Positions 22,535 to 34,890 of a DNA stretch of 64,000 bases are shown one piece after another. Within the stretch, counting starts at the first letter, position 1. Each line of letters starts with the position of its first letter. The stretch lies in contig JAGFNK010000062.1 of assembly GCA_025769875.1 (NCBI GenBank), positions 100,248-164,247 of the forward strand, in the 5' to 3' direction. The notes under the pieces were generated by a model. That model did no database searches and was not told the origin of the DNA. It worked only from the letters and a program-made list of their open reading frames with translations. Position numbers and translations under genes: made by a program. Source of the stretch: Russula earlei. Its lineage: Eukaryota > Basidiomycota > Agaricomycetes > Russulales > Russulaceae.

Positions 22535-22599
22535 TAAGCCCAAGGTCAATGGCCAGACTTAGGGCAGCAGTGACTTGTACTGTGTACATTAGGAGAATT

Positions 22600-23930
22600 G
22601 CAACTATGAACATCCCCTTTTTGTTTCACATGGCATGAGGAGTGGCCACAGAAAGGCTCTACTAGACAGTGGAGCAACAGAAAACTTCCTGGACGAAGAA
22701 ACTTGGAAAAGACTAGGGATAGGAAGACAAGCTCTTCGAGAACCAATGATGGTCCAGAATGTTGATGGGACTGAAAACAAGAAAGGGGAACTGAAACATT
22801 TTTGTTTGCTTAGGGTCCATAATAACAAAAGGAACAAGTTACAGAAGTTTTGTATCATGTCCCTGGGAGGAGACTGAGTCATACTAGGGTACCCCTTTCT
22901 TTGGGAATTCGAACCAACTATGGATTGGAAAAAGGGAGAACTTAAGGAAGGTTCTTTGTGCTTGGAAAGTGCATGGCTCAAGTACCTCAATCTCTATATC
23001 AAATCCTTGCAGCTAAAAGTGGTCAAGAAATGTACATAGCCCAAAGAGGATTAAGCCTTATATATACAAAAGACTAGCTTGGCTCAAAAATGGGCTAGAG
23101 ACCAAAATCTGAAGGCTCAAAAATTAACAGAGCAAGATTTGCCTGAAGAGTACCGGCGACACATGAGAGTCTTTTCTAAAGAGGATTCAACACGCTTTCC
23201 TCTCAGTAGAGAAGAAGATATGAAGATAAACCTATTTCCTGATGATCCTAGATCCTTGGATTGCAAAATTTATCCTCTGTCTCAAGAAGAGAAGGAATAT
23301 TTAAGAAAATATCTTGAAGAAGAACTGGAAAAAGGATACATCGAACCCAGAGCCTCCAATTACGTGTCACCAGTATTCTTTATTGGCAAAAAGAACAGTA
23401 AAGAAAAGAGGCTGATTATTGACTATCGGAAGTTAAACCAATGGACAATACTGGACAATGACACCTTAGAAAGTATTCAAAGAATCATGGAGCAAGTTCA
23501 GAATAATGGACTATTCTCAAAGTTCGACATAGTCAAAGGATATAACAATATGAGGATCATGGAGGAAGACCAGTCAAAGGCAGCCTTCAAGACACCTATG
23601 AGGACTTATATCCCAAGAGTAATGCAATTTGGGTTAAGAAATGCCCCAGCATACTTCTCACATTCTATGAGAAGAGATTTTTGATCACACTGCTTCAAAA
23701 ATATCTGGAAAACATTGCCAATTATTTGGATGATTGGATCATTATGACCCCTAAAGGGACTCACACTCTACATCGACAAATTGTGCATGAATTCCTGGAC
23801 TTGATGGAACAAAACTCATACTTTCTGAAGGTATCCAAGTGTGAGTTCAAGAAAGAAAGGATCGAAGTCTTAGGATGGATAGCCGAAGAAGGAAGGATAC
23901 AAGTAGACCCTTCAAAGATCAAAAGATAAA
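22600..23930 (+). pseudogene. Gyp-1 Pol: protease and reverse transcriptase
   Basis: Aspartic protease active site ALLDSGATENF (about 22660-22690) and the second protease block VILGYPFLWEF (about 22880). RT begins near 23230 (LSQEEKEYLRKYLEEELEKG), with RLIIDYRKLNQWT, FSKFDIVKGYNN and QFGLRNAPAYF. The catalytic block NYLDDW (about 23718) is intact but in another frame after a shift near 23684. TGA codons at 22876 and 23036 and a TAA at 23927 add further breaks. Confidence 0.87.
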
Positions 23931-23971
23931 GTGAATGGCCAAGGGAATGCAAGGACAAGACAGACATACAA

Positions 23972-25367
23972 GTGACCTTAGGAATGATAGGATACCATCA
24001 ACCTTTCATACCAAACTTCTCAACTATAGCTTTACCTATAATGCAATTACTCAAGAAAGGGGTCCCTTTCCAATGGACAGAAGAATGCCAAGAAGCTCTA
24101 GATAAATTGATCAAAGTGATTACAAGTGATCCAATACTCTGGCAGCTGAACTTTAAGAGACAGTTCTTTTTAGACATTAATGCTTCATCCTATGCTCTAG
24201 GGGCCATTCTCTATCAATATGATGAAGATCAAATAAGAAGGGAGGTGGGATATTATTCCAGGACCTTAAATTCAGCAGAACAAAACTATGTAGTATGGGA
24301 CAGAGAATTCCTAGCATTGGTTGCTGCCCTCAAAAACTGGAGACATCTCTTGCTTGGATCACCTCACAAGGTAGTGGTCTTTACAGATCACAAGAACCTG
24401 ATGTACTGTCAAGAACCTCAAAAACTGAGGGACCGAGTAGCAAGATATCTCCCCATAGTGGCACAATACAATCTAGAACTGCAACACCAACCAGGAAAAA
24501 GAAATAGAGCAGATGGGCTGTCACGAAGACCAGACTACAAATCAGATGTTCTGGAAAAGGAAGAGGTTATTGCCTTACCAGACAACTTGTTTGTTCAGGT
24601 TCTAGAAGTCACGGCCATGGAAGAAAGAGTCAAGCTTGACCAAAAGAAGGAAGAAGGAACAAGACTCCTGAAGCAATGGAAGGACAATTATGAACTCAAA
24701 ATAGCTAATGGACAATGGAGGAAGGATACAGCCTTGGTAGTGATGGGAGGCATGGAAGCTGTACCAGGCAATCCTTTGAGAATATCATGATGGACTGACA
24801 GCAGGACATCCAGGGTTGCACAAAACCTATACTGTGATAAGAAGAGATTATTGGTGGCCCAATCAAAGACAAGTGATTCAAAATTTTGTCAAGGGATGTG
24901 CAACGTGTCAATCAAATAAAACTATCACAAGACGTAATGAGCCACCAATATATCCAATAACACTCAAGACAGAAGCAACTCCTTTTCAAACTACAGCCAT
25001 GGATTTTATCACCAAGTTACCACTGTCAAAAGGATACAATTTGATATTCACTATAACTGACCATGACTGTACAAAGGCAGTCATACTTCTCCCTTTTAAA
25101 GAGACTATGGGGACAGAAGATCTAGCCAAGATCTATCATGAAAGGGTCTTCCATTTGTGGGTTTACCAAACAAAATCATCTTGGACAGAGATACCTGCTT
25201 TACGTCAAAGCTTGCCCAAGAAATTTGTCAACAGCTCAAAATAGAAAGAAACATGAGCATGGTGTATCATCCTCAAACTGATGGGCAATCAGAAAGAACC
25301 AATCAAACAGTTGAAACCATATTGCAGATATATTGCAATTTCCAACAAGACAATTGGGTGGACTTGC
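23972..25367 (+). pseudogene. Gyp-1 Pol: RNase H and integrase core
   Basis: RNase H is marked by FFLDINASSYALGAIL (second position usually TDAS), SAEQNYVVWDREFLAL, VFTDHKNLMY and RADGLSRRPDY. The integrase has the zinc end YTVIRRDYWWPN...CATCQSNK (about 24820-24920), the first aspartate in AMDFITKLP (about 24998), the second in LDRDTCFTS (about 25180) and the glutamate in DGQSERTNQ (about 25280-25305). Frameshifts are near 24790 and 25160. The frame reaches NWVDLL at 25367, where a solo LTR interrupts it. Confidence 0.88.
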
Positions 25368-26249
25368 TGTTACACCATTTTCCTTTTACGTTTACCACTT
25401 ACCTTTTGCTATGGACTGCTTGCTTTCGTACATCCCTTTACTTACTAGTCTCATGATCTCTTACGTCTTGTGATCCCTTCTGTGTTATCATGTGATCCAT
25501 ACACGTCCAGGTAACACTGGATTGCTGTTACTTTCCCTTTGTTTGGTTCTCTTTCCATTTATATTCACTTCTTAGTTTCGACTGTGCAATGCTGCGCACC
25601 TACTGTGCAGCACAGCTACTTGGTTCTGACTCATTCGTGGCCTCCTTCCTATGACTCATACTTATTATGACTCCTACTATACTAGTAGCACAGTCAAAGC
25701 GCAGCTATTGCTGCACTTCTCCTGTATATATAAGCTCAGTACTTTGTGACCAAAGCCCTAAGCTTGGTCTCTTGTAGAATCCAACCTACTCTTGTCCAAC
25801 ATATTCTCCTGCAACCCACTTCACTCTCACAAACTTAAACCACAACCACCTCTCCATTTCATCAACTCTTCACACACCATCTACCATCTACTCTTCGCCT
25901 TTCCCTTCCTTTCCTAAGAGTCTCTCTTCACTCCCCTGAGAAGAGCTCTCCTCCTTTAAGACCTACCTTCCTCTACTCTCTCTGCATTGTTCAAGGTCCC
26001 CAACGGACTAGAACGCATATAGCTAGTGGAACCAGCCCTAGTCTATCCCATTATAAACTTACCCTAGCTTCTCAATGGACCGAGTCGTACTAGGAAGGGT
26101 CTATTGGCCATAACCAGTTTAGCATAAAACACTTCGACTGCTGCAGGGATCCTTACTCATTATATACAGGAACCAGCCCGTTTCTTGAACACCTTGCTAT
26201 CATCAACTTGTTTCCCGCTTGTGAAATGACACGGCTAGTTATCATGACA
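25368..26249 (+). repeat. Solo LTR inside Gyp-1 integrase
   Basis: 882 bp, TGTTACACCATTTTCC...TAGTTATCATGACA, flanked by the perfect duplication CTTGC (25363-25367 and 26250-26254). TATATATAA (25725-25732) is followed after about 20 nt by the hairpin GACCAAAGC/GCTTGGTC (25748-25769). No other copy of this family is seen in the window. Confidence 0.93.
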
Positions 26250-26254
26250 CTTGC

Positions 26255-26930
26255 TACCAATAACCCAGTATATTATGAACTCACATACCTCTAGTGCCAC
26301 ACAGCAAACACCATACAAGTTGTGGATGGGATTCCTCCCAAAGACTTATCAACCAACTACAGTAGGAAACTTCCCAAAATTAGAAGAAAGAAAGGAACCA
26401 TTACAAAGGGCAAGATGGGATGCCCAAAAGGCTATCCTATTGGGGCATAGATTGTTGAAGAAGAAGATAAGGTTTAAACCTTATAAGGAAGGGGATAAAG
26501 TATGGTTAGAAGGGAAGAACATCAAAACTTTTCAACCAATGGCCAAGCTAGCCTCAAAAAGACCAGGACCATTCATAATCAAAGAAGTGATAAGCCCAGT
26601 GGCATACAAATTGCAACTACCAAACAGATGGAAGATTCATGATGTATTCCATGCTAACCTCTTACATCCATATCAGGAGACGGAAGAGTATGGCACATAT
26701 TATGAAGAACCACCACCAGATGTCATAAATGATGAAGAGGAGTGGGAACTTGAAAACATTTTGGGGTCAAGGCATGTTGGAAGGAGAAACAGCTGCAGTA
26801 TTATGTCCATTGGAAAGGAAACTCCTCTGCTTACAACTCTTGGGAGCCAGCCACAAATCTACATGCCCCCGACCTCATGAAAGACTTTCACAAGAAAATC
26901 CTATGGCCATCAGAGCTATAAAAACTGGCA
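26255..26930 (+). pseudogene. Gyp-1 Pol: integrase C-terminus and chromodomain
   Basis: The frame resumes after the solo LTR as PITQYIMNSHTSSATQQTPY. The GPY/F-type module is KRPGPFIIKEVISPVAYKLQLP, then IHDVFHANLLHPY. The end is a chromodomain: EEEWELENILGSRHVGRR, then, after a one-base shift near 26782, LQYYVHWKGNSSAYNSWEP. A chromodomain can direct integration to marked chromatin, as known for chromoviruses. Confidence 0.88.
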
Positions 26931-27049
26931 TGGAAAGCAATACTGACTTGAGTAGGCCTTCATCCCCCATTGAGGAACTCTGTCAATGACTTAGTCATAC
27001 TCACATTGACCAATTACTCCCCATTTATCTTGACCTTGTTGGCAACAGA

Positions 27050-28349
27050 ATGACTATGTCCACAGATGAACGAGCATCACCTTCCTACCATGTCCAAACA
27101 CCTTCCCCATCTCTCCCTGACCTCAAATACCTTGAGGCAGTTGTGCCCCTGGGGCCTACAACAGAAGAGTTGACTAGTCCGGTTCCCATCACAATCAACT
27201 CCCCTACAAATACCTACATGGACCCTGACATCCCCAGAGAAGGATGGGAACAGTATGACCCCAGTCAACACCCTGTCCATGTCATCATCCCAAATGACTG
27301 GCATGAACTCATCCCAGCCAAGTATATTTGATGGGGTGTGGGTGGAAACCCGGGCTCAGAAGAACCATTCATCTGGGGTTGCCAAGGGAAGGACAAGCTG
27401 GTCTTTGGAGAACCCCTATACGTGCATCCTAACTACAACCTCTACCCAGAGTTCCTTCCAGAGAGTGAAGAAGAGTACCCTGACATTCTTACAGCTGACA
27501 TCCCAGATTTCACTCTCCACATGTTTGACTCTTTCCTTGCCTCCATCACACACACATTGGGAGATGCTGGAGTCCAAGCCAAGATATGGTGCATTAACCA
27601 GCATTCCACATGACTCTCTAGCCTGGCTTGATGAAATCAAGTACTCAACGAGCAACAAAAGGTTATTCAGCAAGAAAGAGATCAATTGGCCCTCAATAGA
27701 GCTCAAGTGGAGGATATCTATCAGGGAGCGTATTCTCATCTCCAAGCTGCCAAATTCCTCCCTTGCACATGAGAAATGTGGACTCTTATCTCAAGTGCAA
27801 ATGGCCCATGAGGCGTTCTGGAAGGTACAGGCTTACGGCAAGAAGAGCTCCACTTACTGGAGGTACAAATCCTCATTGCCTGCCATGTTGCAGAAAGAAT
27901 TAGAGGAGGGGCTAGAAGCAAAAATTCCCAGGATGACAAGGGAGGAACAGCAGGACCGTCTTCAGGAGCTCGTGAGGAGGAAGAGATTGAGAGAGGAAAG
28001 TTTTCTCGCCCTCCATCCCCCCCTTGCAATGCAGGAATGGCTAAATGGTGGCAGCTCATGTATGAGCACAAGTGCTGATGGTGTGGGTGGAAAGGGCACT
28101 GGGACCGACATTGCAAGATGCCCCACTATGCCTGCATCTCCCGCCAACAATGTATAGTCCCCAACAATCACAAGTTTCATCAACCTGTCAAGTGGTGCAG
28201 TCATCTAAGGCCACTTTTACCAGAAGAAAGGACCTTAATGTTAAGGCTCCAAAGTGCCTTAAATAAGATAAATGGTCATGTCTATAAACACGTCCTACCA
28301 ATGCAGATATGCTTGAGTCAAGCAAGCAATACTTGTGGAGGGGAAGGAG
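27050..28349 (+). pseudogene. Gyp-1 ORF3: accessory zinc-knuckle protein
   Basis: Downstream of the chromodomain is a third reading frame (MTMSTDERASPSYHVQTPSP...). It shares SPSYHVxxPSP and an EGWE motif with the ORF3 of Gyp-3 (40024). Stop codons and shifts near 27330, 27612 and 28155 break it. Near its end is one CX2CX4HX4C knuckle (C*WCGWKGHWDRHC) with a TGA at 28076-28078, followed by MPHYAC. The interior is acidic, with a charged helical segment (EELVRRKR-like, about 27900-28000). No enzyme motif is visible. Role unknown; nucleic acid binding is inference from the knuckle. Confidence 0.7.
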
Positions 28350-28865
28350 TGTTAGATCCTTCTAGAGTATGACAACAAGATGAGAGGGGCTCTGCAGACG
28401 GGGTAGGAGTCAACTGTTTGGGATTGGCAAACTAAGTCGAGCTTAAGGCTCAACTGTTTCTACTGGAGGCTTTATATAGCCCTACAGGGATAAGGTTCAT
28501 ACTACTGTAGTACTGGTTGGTGCTATAGAAGCAAAAGGCAGCTCATAGAAGCGAGGTTGCTTCTATTTAAACGATCTCGGTGTTGGAAGCATTAAGTGCT
28601 TCCCCAATCAAGGAATCGATGTACGTGGCGGTACAGGAACATCTGGGACAGAAGCAATGCTACTCATTGCTTCTTCAGTACATCTTCTGAAAGATACGAT
28701 CAACGCGCTCCGAATGTGATATCAAGGAACATAAACGATCAAGATCTGACGCACGCATAATGCAAACAGTGCAGTCCATAGTTCAGGTGTTCCGGCATCT
28801 TCCGGACCCCAAACCACTTGGTAACACTTAAGGGGACATTTATGAGGCACAGTAGGGGTCTTACA
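28350..28865 (-). repeat. Reversed solo LTR related to family A
   Basis: 516 bp, TGTTAGATCC...GGGGTCTTACA. On the minus strand a TATA box (CTATATAAAGCC, about 28472-28483) precedes the hairpin GTTGAGC-CTTAA-GCTCGAC, the layout seen in the other LTR families, so the LTR points leftward. The flanks AGGAG and AGATG are not a clean duplication. A purine run just left of it imitates a polypurine tract. Confidence 0.75.
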
Positions 28866-29538
28866 AGATGCAGTGGCTAATGCTCGAGCAGCATCAACCA
28901 CAGTAGAAGGCCTCAAGAACACTCTGGTGCATATGTCCACTGCAGTGGAAGGTCTCAGGAGCACACTGACGAGTACAATGGTGGAAACTTCTGCTGCGGA
29001 GCAAGTAGTGGTGACCGTCTTAAACAACAGTACTATTAACCTGGACACACCCCTTCCTTCCCTAACTCCAACCCCAGTAACCTCATGACATGCTACACCA
29101 GCCGAAGCTAGGGCTGGGTCAGAACCCTCACTCACTATGCGAGGGTGATGAGGGAGAGGTGGCAGGGGACAACCTCTGCATTGCAGCGCTTGAACCAGAT
29201 GAGAATCCAATACTCCCCAGATGGAGAGACGAGGTGGTGGACTCCCAGCCTGAGAAGTCCCCAATGCAGTATGCTTGGCTTCCACTTCACGACGCATGCC
29301 TAGAGCCAGTACTTCTGACGTCGTGCCAATCACTACTGAAGCAGAAATAAAACAATATGAGTATTACAAGGAGTTGAACTCTCTAGAATGTAGCCCAAGG
29401 CATATACCAAGAGATGTCCCCACCCTCCTCACTGAAGAAGATGCTCTAGCAGTGACTGAAGGATGGGAAGGTGAGTGGATTGAAGGTTATCATGGAGTAA
29501 GTGACTAGGTCATGCCAGACCTAGCCTAGAGGGGGTAT
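28866..29538 (+). pseudogene. Gyp-1 ORF3 tail and polypurine tract
   Basis: Coding-like remains follow the reversed LTR: DAVANARAASTTVEGLKNT with a repeated TxVEGLxxT heptad-like segment, then an acidic C-terminus LTEEDALAVTEGWEGEWIEGY ending at 29507. The purine tract AGAGGGGGTAT (29528-29538) is interrupted by Gyp-2 and finishes with GG at 44784-44785, directly before the Gyp-1 right LTR. This continuity supports assigning the stretch to Gyp-1. Confidence 0.6.
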
Positions 29539-30162
29539 TGTTGTAATTTACCCCCTTGTCGGTAATCCCTCTCATTATTGTTCTTCTTTGTTATCCTTGT
29601 CCCCATGGTTACTGTTTCATCCCTTGATGGTGATCCCCTATTGTTTCACCTATTGTGTTTCACTTGTTGTGTTTCACCTATTGCGTTTCACTTATTGTGT
29701 TTCGCCTATTTTCGAGTTACTTTTGCTATTGGTCTACCTTTATCTATTGTTCTGCTTATGGTACTGCACAGCCTCGCTACATACAGTATTTAAGCACCTG
29801 TAGAAGCTGGGGAATGCCCCAAGCTTAGCTTTGTCCCATTTCCTGTCAGCATCCCTTGCCCTGTACTCTCTCTCAATCACAACTTGCTTGTGCTGGCCTA
29901 CGCTTTGCTCGATCTCAGCATACCTCAAGGAACCCTTGTGTTCCTCTTCCTCTTCTGCTTCTCTCTCATTGTCCTCCTCTTCTGTGAAACCAGGAGATTG
30001 ACTCTGTCTGCAGACTGAGTCATTGTCTGACTCAGCCTTGAGATGCTAAACCTCTGATCCAGTCTCTTTGAGCTGGCCCCCATTGAACCCTTGAACCAAG
30101 CCACAGGGACTTGGCCCCACTGAACCTTGAGCTAACGCTCTTACGGCCGCGATGCCATAACA
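29539..30162 (+). repeat. Gyp-2 left LTR
   Basis: 624 bp. TATTTAAG (about 29788) lies about 33 nt before AAGCTTAGCTT (29821-29831), the predicted RNA 5' end. Confidence 0.95.
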
Positions 30163-30174
30163 CAAGCTAAGCTT
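30163..30174 (+). promoter_or_regulatory. Gyp-2 self-primer site
   Basis: AAGCTAAGCTT (30164-30174), one base after the LTR, is the exact reverse complement of 29821-29831. An 11-nt self-primer at the mRNA 5' end is the mechanism established for Tf1 of fission yeast. Confidence 0.8.
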
Positions 30175-30200
30175 CCTTTACTCTATTCTGGAGATCAACC

Positions 30201-31679
30201 TTGAATTACCATCAAACCAGTTGGGTCCGCGTACAACCCAGACCATCCCCAGACCTTCCCGAACACGTTGTAGGAACCGCCACTTGGGATAGTTTTCACA
30301 CCTTCCTCTGCTACGTCACCGTCGAGAACAATGAAGAGCTACCAGTTGAATTCATCAACAATCGTTGGTTCGAACTACGACTTAGAAGAGGACAACTCTA
30401 CACTCATCTAGACCTAGAACTCCTCAGAAACAGCCTTGGATTAGGCTACTGGAGGGAAAACGACCCTCTCTACGAACCACCATCAGAATCAGAAGCCTCT
30501 TCTACATAAGGCAACCCCCCTGAACCAGAAAACACTGTCGAAACTCAGACACCCTTCGAATCCCCTGCTTTAGAACCAGAGGACCCCCTTGGAAACCAGG
30601 AACCCATTGAAACCCTAGAAATTGAACCGCAGAATCCCCCAGAACCTAATATGGCAGCCCAACCCCAAGTCGCTGTACAACCCCCCCAGATGGCCGCTCA
30701 GGCCCCTCAGATGGCCACCCAGGCCCCCCCAGTCGTCGTTCCACCCCAAGCAGCTTCCCCAGGCACTAATTGGTCCCTCAGTGGCAAAGAACCCACCGCC
30801 TTCACAGGGGAGAGGAACAAAACTAAATGATTCATCATGGAATTTAACTTGTACTGGGGCCTTAATGACGACAAAGCAGTTATGATTTCCCCTTTCAAAC
30901 GAATGATGCTAGCCCTCTCCTATGTTCAAGGAGAAAAGGTTGAAGAATGGGTCAATTCGCAGGCAACTGCACTCAGGGATAAAGTAAACAGGGCCCAAAA
31001 CCCCGTTAACAGAATGGACGAAGTACTATGGAATGACTTTGTCACAGACTTTACATTCAAATTCACCAACACTGCGGAGAAAGAAGATGCCCAAGCAGCT
31101 CTTGCCAAACACACAATGAAGGAGTCCCTAGATGATTACATCTCCACCTTCAAGCAGCTCCTAAACAAAACAGGATGGCCAGAAACGGACGTCATTGCTA
31201 TTGAAAGTTTCAAAAATGGCCTGAAAGTCAGACTCTACCACGCAATCTTAAACAGGGATGTTTGGCCTACCACTCTTCAAGAATGGAAGGAGGAGGCCAG
31301 AAGACAGCATTGACATTTCATCACCATCAGAGAGAAACTTAAAGGGAAGATCACACACTCCCCCTTGGAACACAGGTCCCATCATCCTGATGGAATGCAA
31401 GTGGACGCCGCCAAGTCCAACTTCAAAAAGCTCACTGAAGAAGAAAGGAAACAATTGGCAAAAGAAGGACATTGCTTCCACTGCCGAGAGAAAGGCCACC
31501 TTAGCCGGGAGTGCCCCAAGAATACTGCCCCCACTACCTCCAAGGCACGTACTACTGAACCAACCCCAGAGCCACCAAAAGAGGAAGAAGCCTCCACTAT
31601 GGTGGCCCATATGAAAACTTTACCAGCGGAGGATAGAGCCAAGCTTTGGGACCTCATCCTCAAAGAGGATTTTCTCTAG
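30201..31679 (+). pseudogene. Gyp-2 Gag
   Basis: The ATG at 30201 (MNYHQTSWVRVQPRP) opens an N-terminal domain, then a Pro/Gln-rich linker with PQMAAQAPQMATQAP repeats (about 30650-30740), the capsid domain (SLSGKEPTAFTGERNKTK to LDDYISTFKQLL, 30775-31160) and the knuckle CFHCREKGHLSREC (about 31472-31513), ending at 31677-31679. TAA at 30507-30509 and TGA at 30828-30830 and 31311-31313 interrupt it. The knuckle residues are complete. Confidence 0.87.
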
Positions 31680-33552
31680 GCCAAGGTACAACACTCGGTA
31701 CTAAGGCCCAAATAGATACCATTGTCCAACATAAGGAAAACTCAATGAAAGTACCCTTTATGATCACAACAAATGGAAAGACTGGCCAAGCGCTCCTAGA
31801 CAGCAGAGCAACAGAAAACTTCATCAGCCAAGGAATCATGGGAAAGTTACAAATCCCACTCCGAACCCTCAGAACCCCCAGACCCATTATTAATGTGGAC
31901 GGTACCAACAACCAAGGAGGAGCACTAACCCATTACACCCACATGACTGTACGTCACGGACCCACCACCCAACTTCTCACCTTCTATGTTACCAACTTGG
32001 GAGAAGATAGAATGATCCTTGGATACCCCTTTTTGAAGGCAATAAATCCCCTCATCAATTGGAGCACTGGTCACCTAAGAAACCACCTAGGGGTTCTTCT
32101 CACCCCTTTATCCATAGCAAACCCACCAAAAATCCGACTTGCACAAATAAGAACAACCACCATCCCCCCGGAATACTTATGACATCAGAAGGTTTTCTCA
32201 GAAGAAGCAGCCAGACGACTCCCACCCAGTCGAGGAGAACTCAACTTCAGAATCACCCTGAAACCAGACGCCCCCAAATTCCTTGATTGCCGAACTTACC
32301 CACTCCCCCAGAATGAAAAACAAGAGCTATCAAGACAAATACAAGAAGACCTGGCCAAGGGTTTCATCAAAGATGGCATTTCAGATTTTGTATCCCCTGT
32401 CTTCTTTGTTCAGAAGAAAGATGGTACTGCCCCAAGAATGGTAGTGGACTACCAAAAACTCAATAACGCCACCATCCCAGATTACCATGCCCTGCCAAAG
32501 ATGGAAGAATGACTACACCGCCTGAGGGGCAAAACCACCTTTAGCAAATTTGATGTCAGGGCTGGTTACAATAACATTCTGATCCATCCAGAAGACCGGC
32601 ACAAGGGGGCCTTCAAAACCCAGTTTGGCACATTCGTCCCCATGGTAATGGGCTTTGGCTTCACCAACACCCCAGCGGCCTTCCAACGAGCAATGAATCA
32701 TACCCTCCGACCTTGGCTTCTCAAATACCCTGAAAACACTTGTAACTACCTAGACAACGTGGCAATAGCCACAGGTCTAGGGGAAGAACACCTTCACCAG
32801 CAAATTACACATGAGTTCCTTGACTTGCTCAAAAGAGACTCCTATTTTTTAAAAGCATCAAAATGCACTTTTGAACAACAAGAAATTGACTTCTTGGGTT
32901 TCCGAATCAACCAAGGCACCCTCAAGATTGACCCAGTCAAAATGGATGGCCTTAAAAATTGGCCGAGACCCCCAAATAACCTGAAACAGGTACAACAGAT
33001 CATGGGGGCCCTCAATTACCAATGACCATTTATCCGAGACTTTGCCAAAATTGCTCACCCCATTTTTTCCACCATCAAGAAGGGAACCCCCTTCAACTGG
33101 ACCCCTGAAGCAACTACCGCCCTGGAAACCTTGATATCTGCAGTCTGTGATGACCCTGAACTTTACACCACCAACCCAGACCTACCATATGAACTAGAAA
33201 CTGACGCCTCACAGTTCGCCACTGGAGCGATTCTCTTCCAAAAGGATCCAAGAGGAAAAAGGAAGATGATTGGGAATATGTCACACGCATTCAATGAAGC
33301 AGAAAGGAACTACCTGGTTTGGGATAGGGAGTTCCTGGCCCTAATCCTCGCGCTTCAACACTGGCGGTACCTATTGGTCGGAACAAAGCACCCCATCAAG
33401 ATCTTTACTGATCATGCTAACCTCGCCCATTATCGACTCCCCCATAAAATTAATCGAAGGATTGCGGGTTATATCTCCACATTGGCAGATTACCACTTCG
33501 AAATCCACCACAAACCTGGAACCTCGAATTGCGCAGACACTCTCTCATGATG
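31680..33552 (+). pseudogene. Gyp-2 Pol: protease, RT, RNase H
   Basis: The protease loop reads ALLDSRATENF; the usual DSGAT glycine is arginine (about 31800). The second block MILGYPFLKAIN is intact. RT has VSPVFFVQKKDG, RMVVDYQKLNN, FSKFDVRAGYNN and MGFGFTNTPAAFQ. The catalytic block is NYLDN (about 32745) instead of NYLDD. RNase H has ETDASQFATGAILF, NYLVWDREFLAL and IFTDHANLAHY. TGA codons at 32509-32511, 33022-33024, 33547-33549 and 33550-33552 replace arginines. A shift near 32180 separates protease from RT. Confidence 0.9.
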
Positions 33553-33589
33553 ACCCGACCATAACGACGGATCCGGGGACAACCAAAAT

Positions 33590-34388
33590 GTCATGGCACT
33601 CCCTGATAAACTTTTTATCCACATGCTTCACACTGAGGACCTCTACACCCAAGTCCTAACAGAACAAAAAAGCCAAAAATCAGATCTCCTCATGTGGAAG
33701 GTCAAACATGGCCTTCAGGAAGAAGAAGGTGCACTATTCAAAGACGGGAAACTGGTGGTACCATATCAAGAGCCCCTCTTATGAAAGATTTTACACACTT
33801 ACCATGATAGTATCCTCGGAGGACATACAGGAAACACCCAAACCCTGTATTCAGTTCAGGAATCCTTCTGGTGGCCAAAAATGGCCTATTTTATCTGGGA
33901 CTACATTCGGGGTTGTGCCACCTGTCAGGCCAACAAATCCTCTACACACCCAACTTGTCCCCCAATTTACCCCATTCCCCCGGAGTTTCAGAAACCCTTC
34001 CAGACTGTAGCCATTGACTGGATCGTCGACCTCCCACCATCAGAAGGAAACAACGCCATCATGACCATTACTGACCATGACTCCACTAAAGCAGCCATAT
34101 TTATACCCTGCTGTAAAGATATGGGAACCCTACAGATGGCAAAACTATTCTTACGGTACGCTTTCCCATGGACTGGAGTTCCCTACAAAATCATCTCCAA
34201 CCGCAACTCTCACTTCACCTCCAACCTGTTTCAAGAAGTCTCCCAAATCCTTGGAATCAACCAAAACCTAAGCATGGCATATCACCCCCAAACTGATGGA
34301 CAGTCAGAAAGGACCAATCAGACCTTGGAAATGTACCTGCGCATCTACACAGGAGAGAAACAAGAAGAATGGGTGCACTGGCTCCCCA
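33590..34388 (+). pseudogene. Gyp-2 Pol: integrase, first part
   Basis: Starts with VMALPDKLFIHMLH, then the zinc end (ESFWWPKMAYFIWDYIRGCATCQANK), the first aspartate in AIDWIVDLP (about 34010) and the glutamate in DGQSERTNQ (about 34295-34322). The second acidic position reads IISNRNSHFTS (about 34190), with asparagine where aspartate is required. The frame runs to HWLP at 34388 and continues after Gyp-3 at 41797. Confidence 0.9.
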
Positions 34389-34890
34389 TGTCACAGATAC
34401 CGGCTCTTCGGACTGGACTGGCAACCGGACAAGCCTACCCAGACAGACCTCACGTTTCCCACGCGTTTCATGACTCACTTAGCCTTGCATGTACCACTAC
34501 TTTCCAGCATGTTCCACTCTCAATCGCCTCGCCACTGCCTCACTGTTACCTTGCATCTACTATTTAATATAGGATGCTTTGTCTATATAAACCTGTCCCT
34601 AGCAGAGAACAAGCCTTAAGCTTGTTCTCTTGTGAATATCACTGGATTCTAGCTTCGGACTGTAGGCTTGCAGGAAATCAAGCAATCGACTCGAGAATCC
34701 TCTCTACTCTCTAAAGTCTTCTAGTGCGAAGACAAGTCCACTATATTCCCTCTCCGTGGTACACACTAGCCTTAGCTGTGTTGTCACCGAGATCCCTGAA
34801 TCTAACGAGAACTCGTCGTCTTGCTCGACTCAGTGCGCACGTCTCGTGTGTGAACTGATTTGTCAGCGACACCGCCCCCAGTCGGTGACA
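34389..34890 (+). repeat. Gyp-3 left LTR
   Basis: 502 bp. TATATAA (34584-34590) precedes the hairpin AGAGAACAAGC-CTTAA-GCTTGTTCTCT (34604-34630), which spans the predicted start site. Confidence 0.95.
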
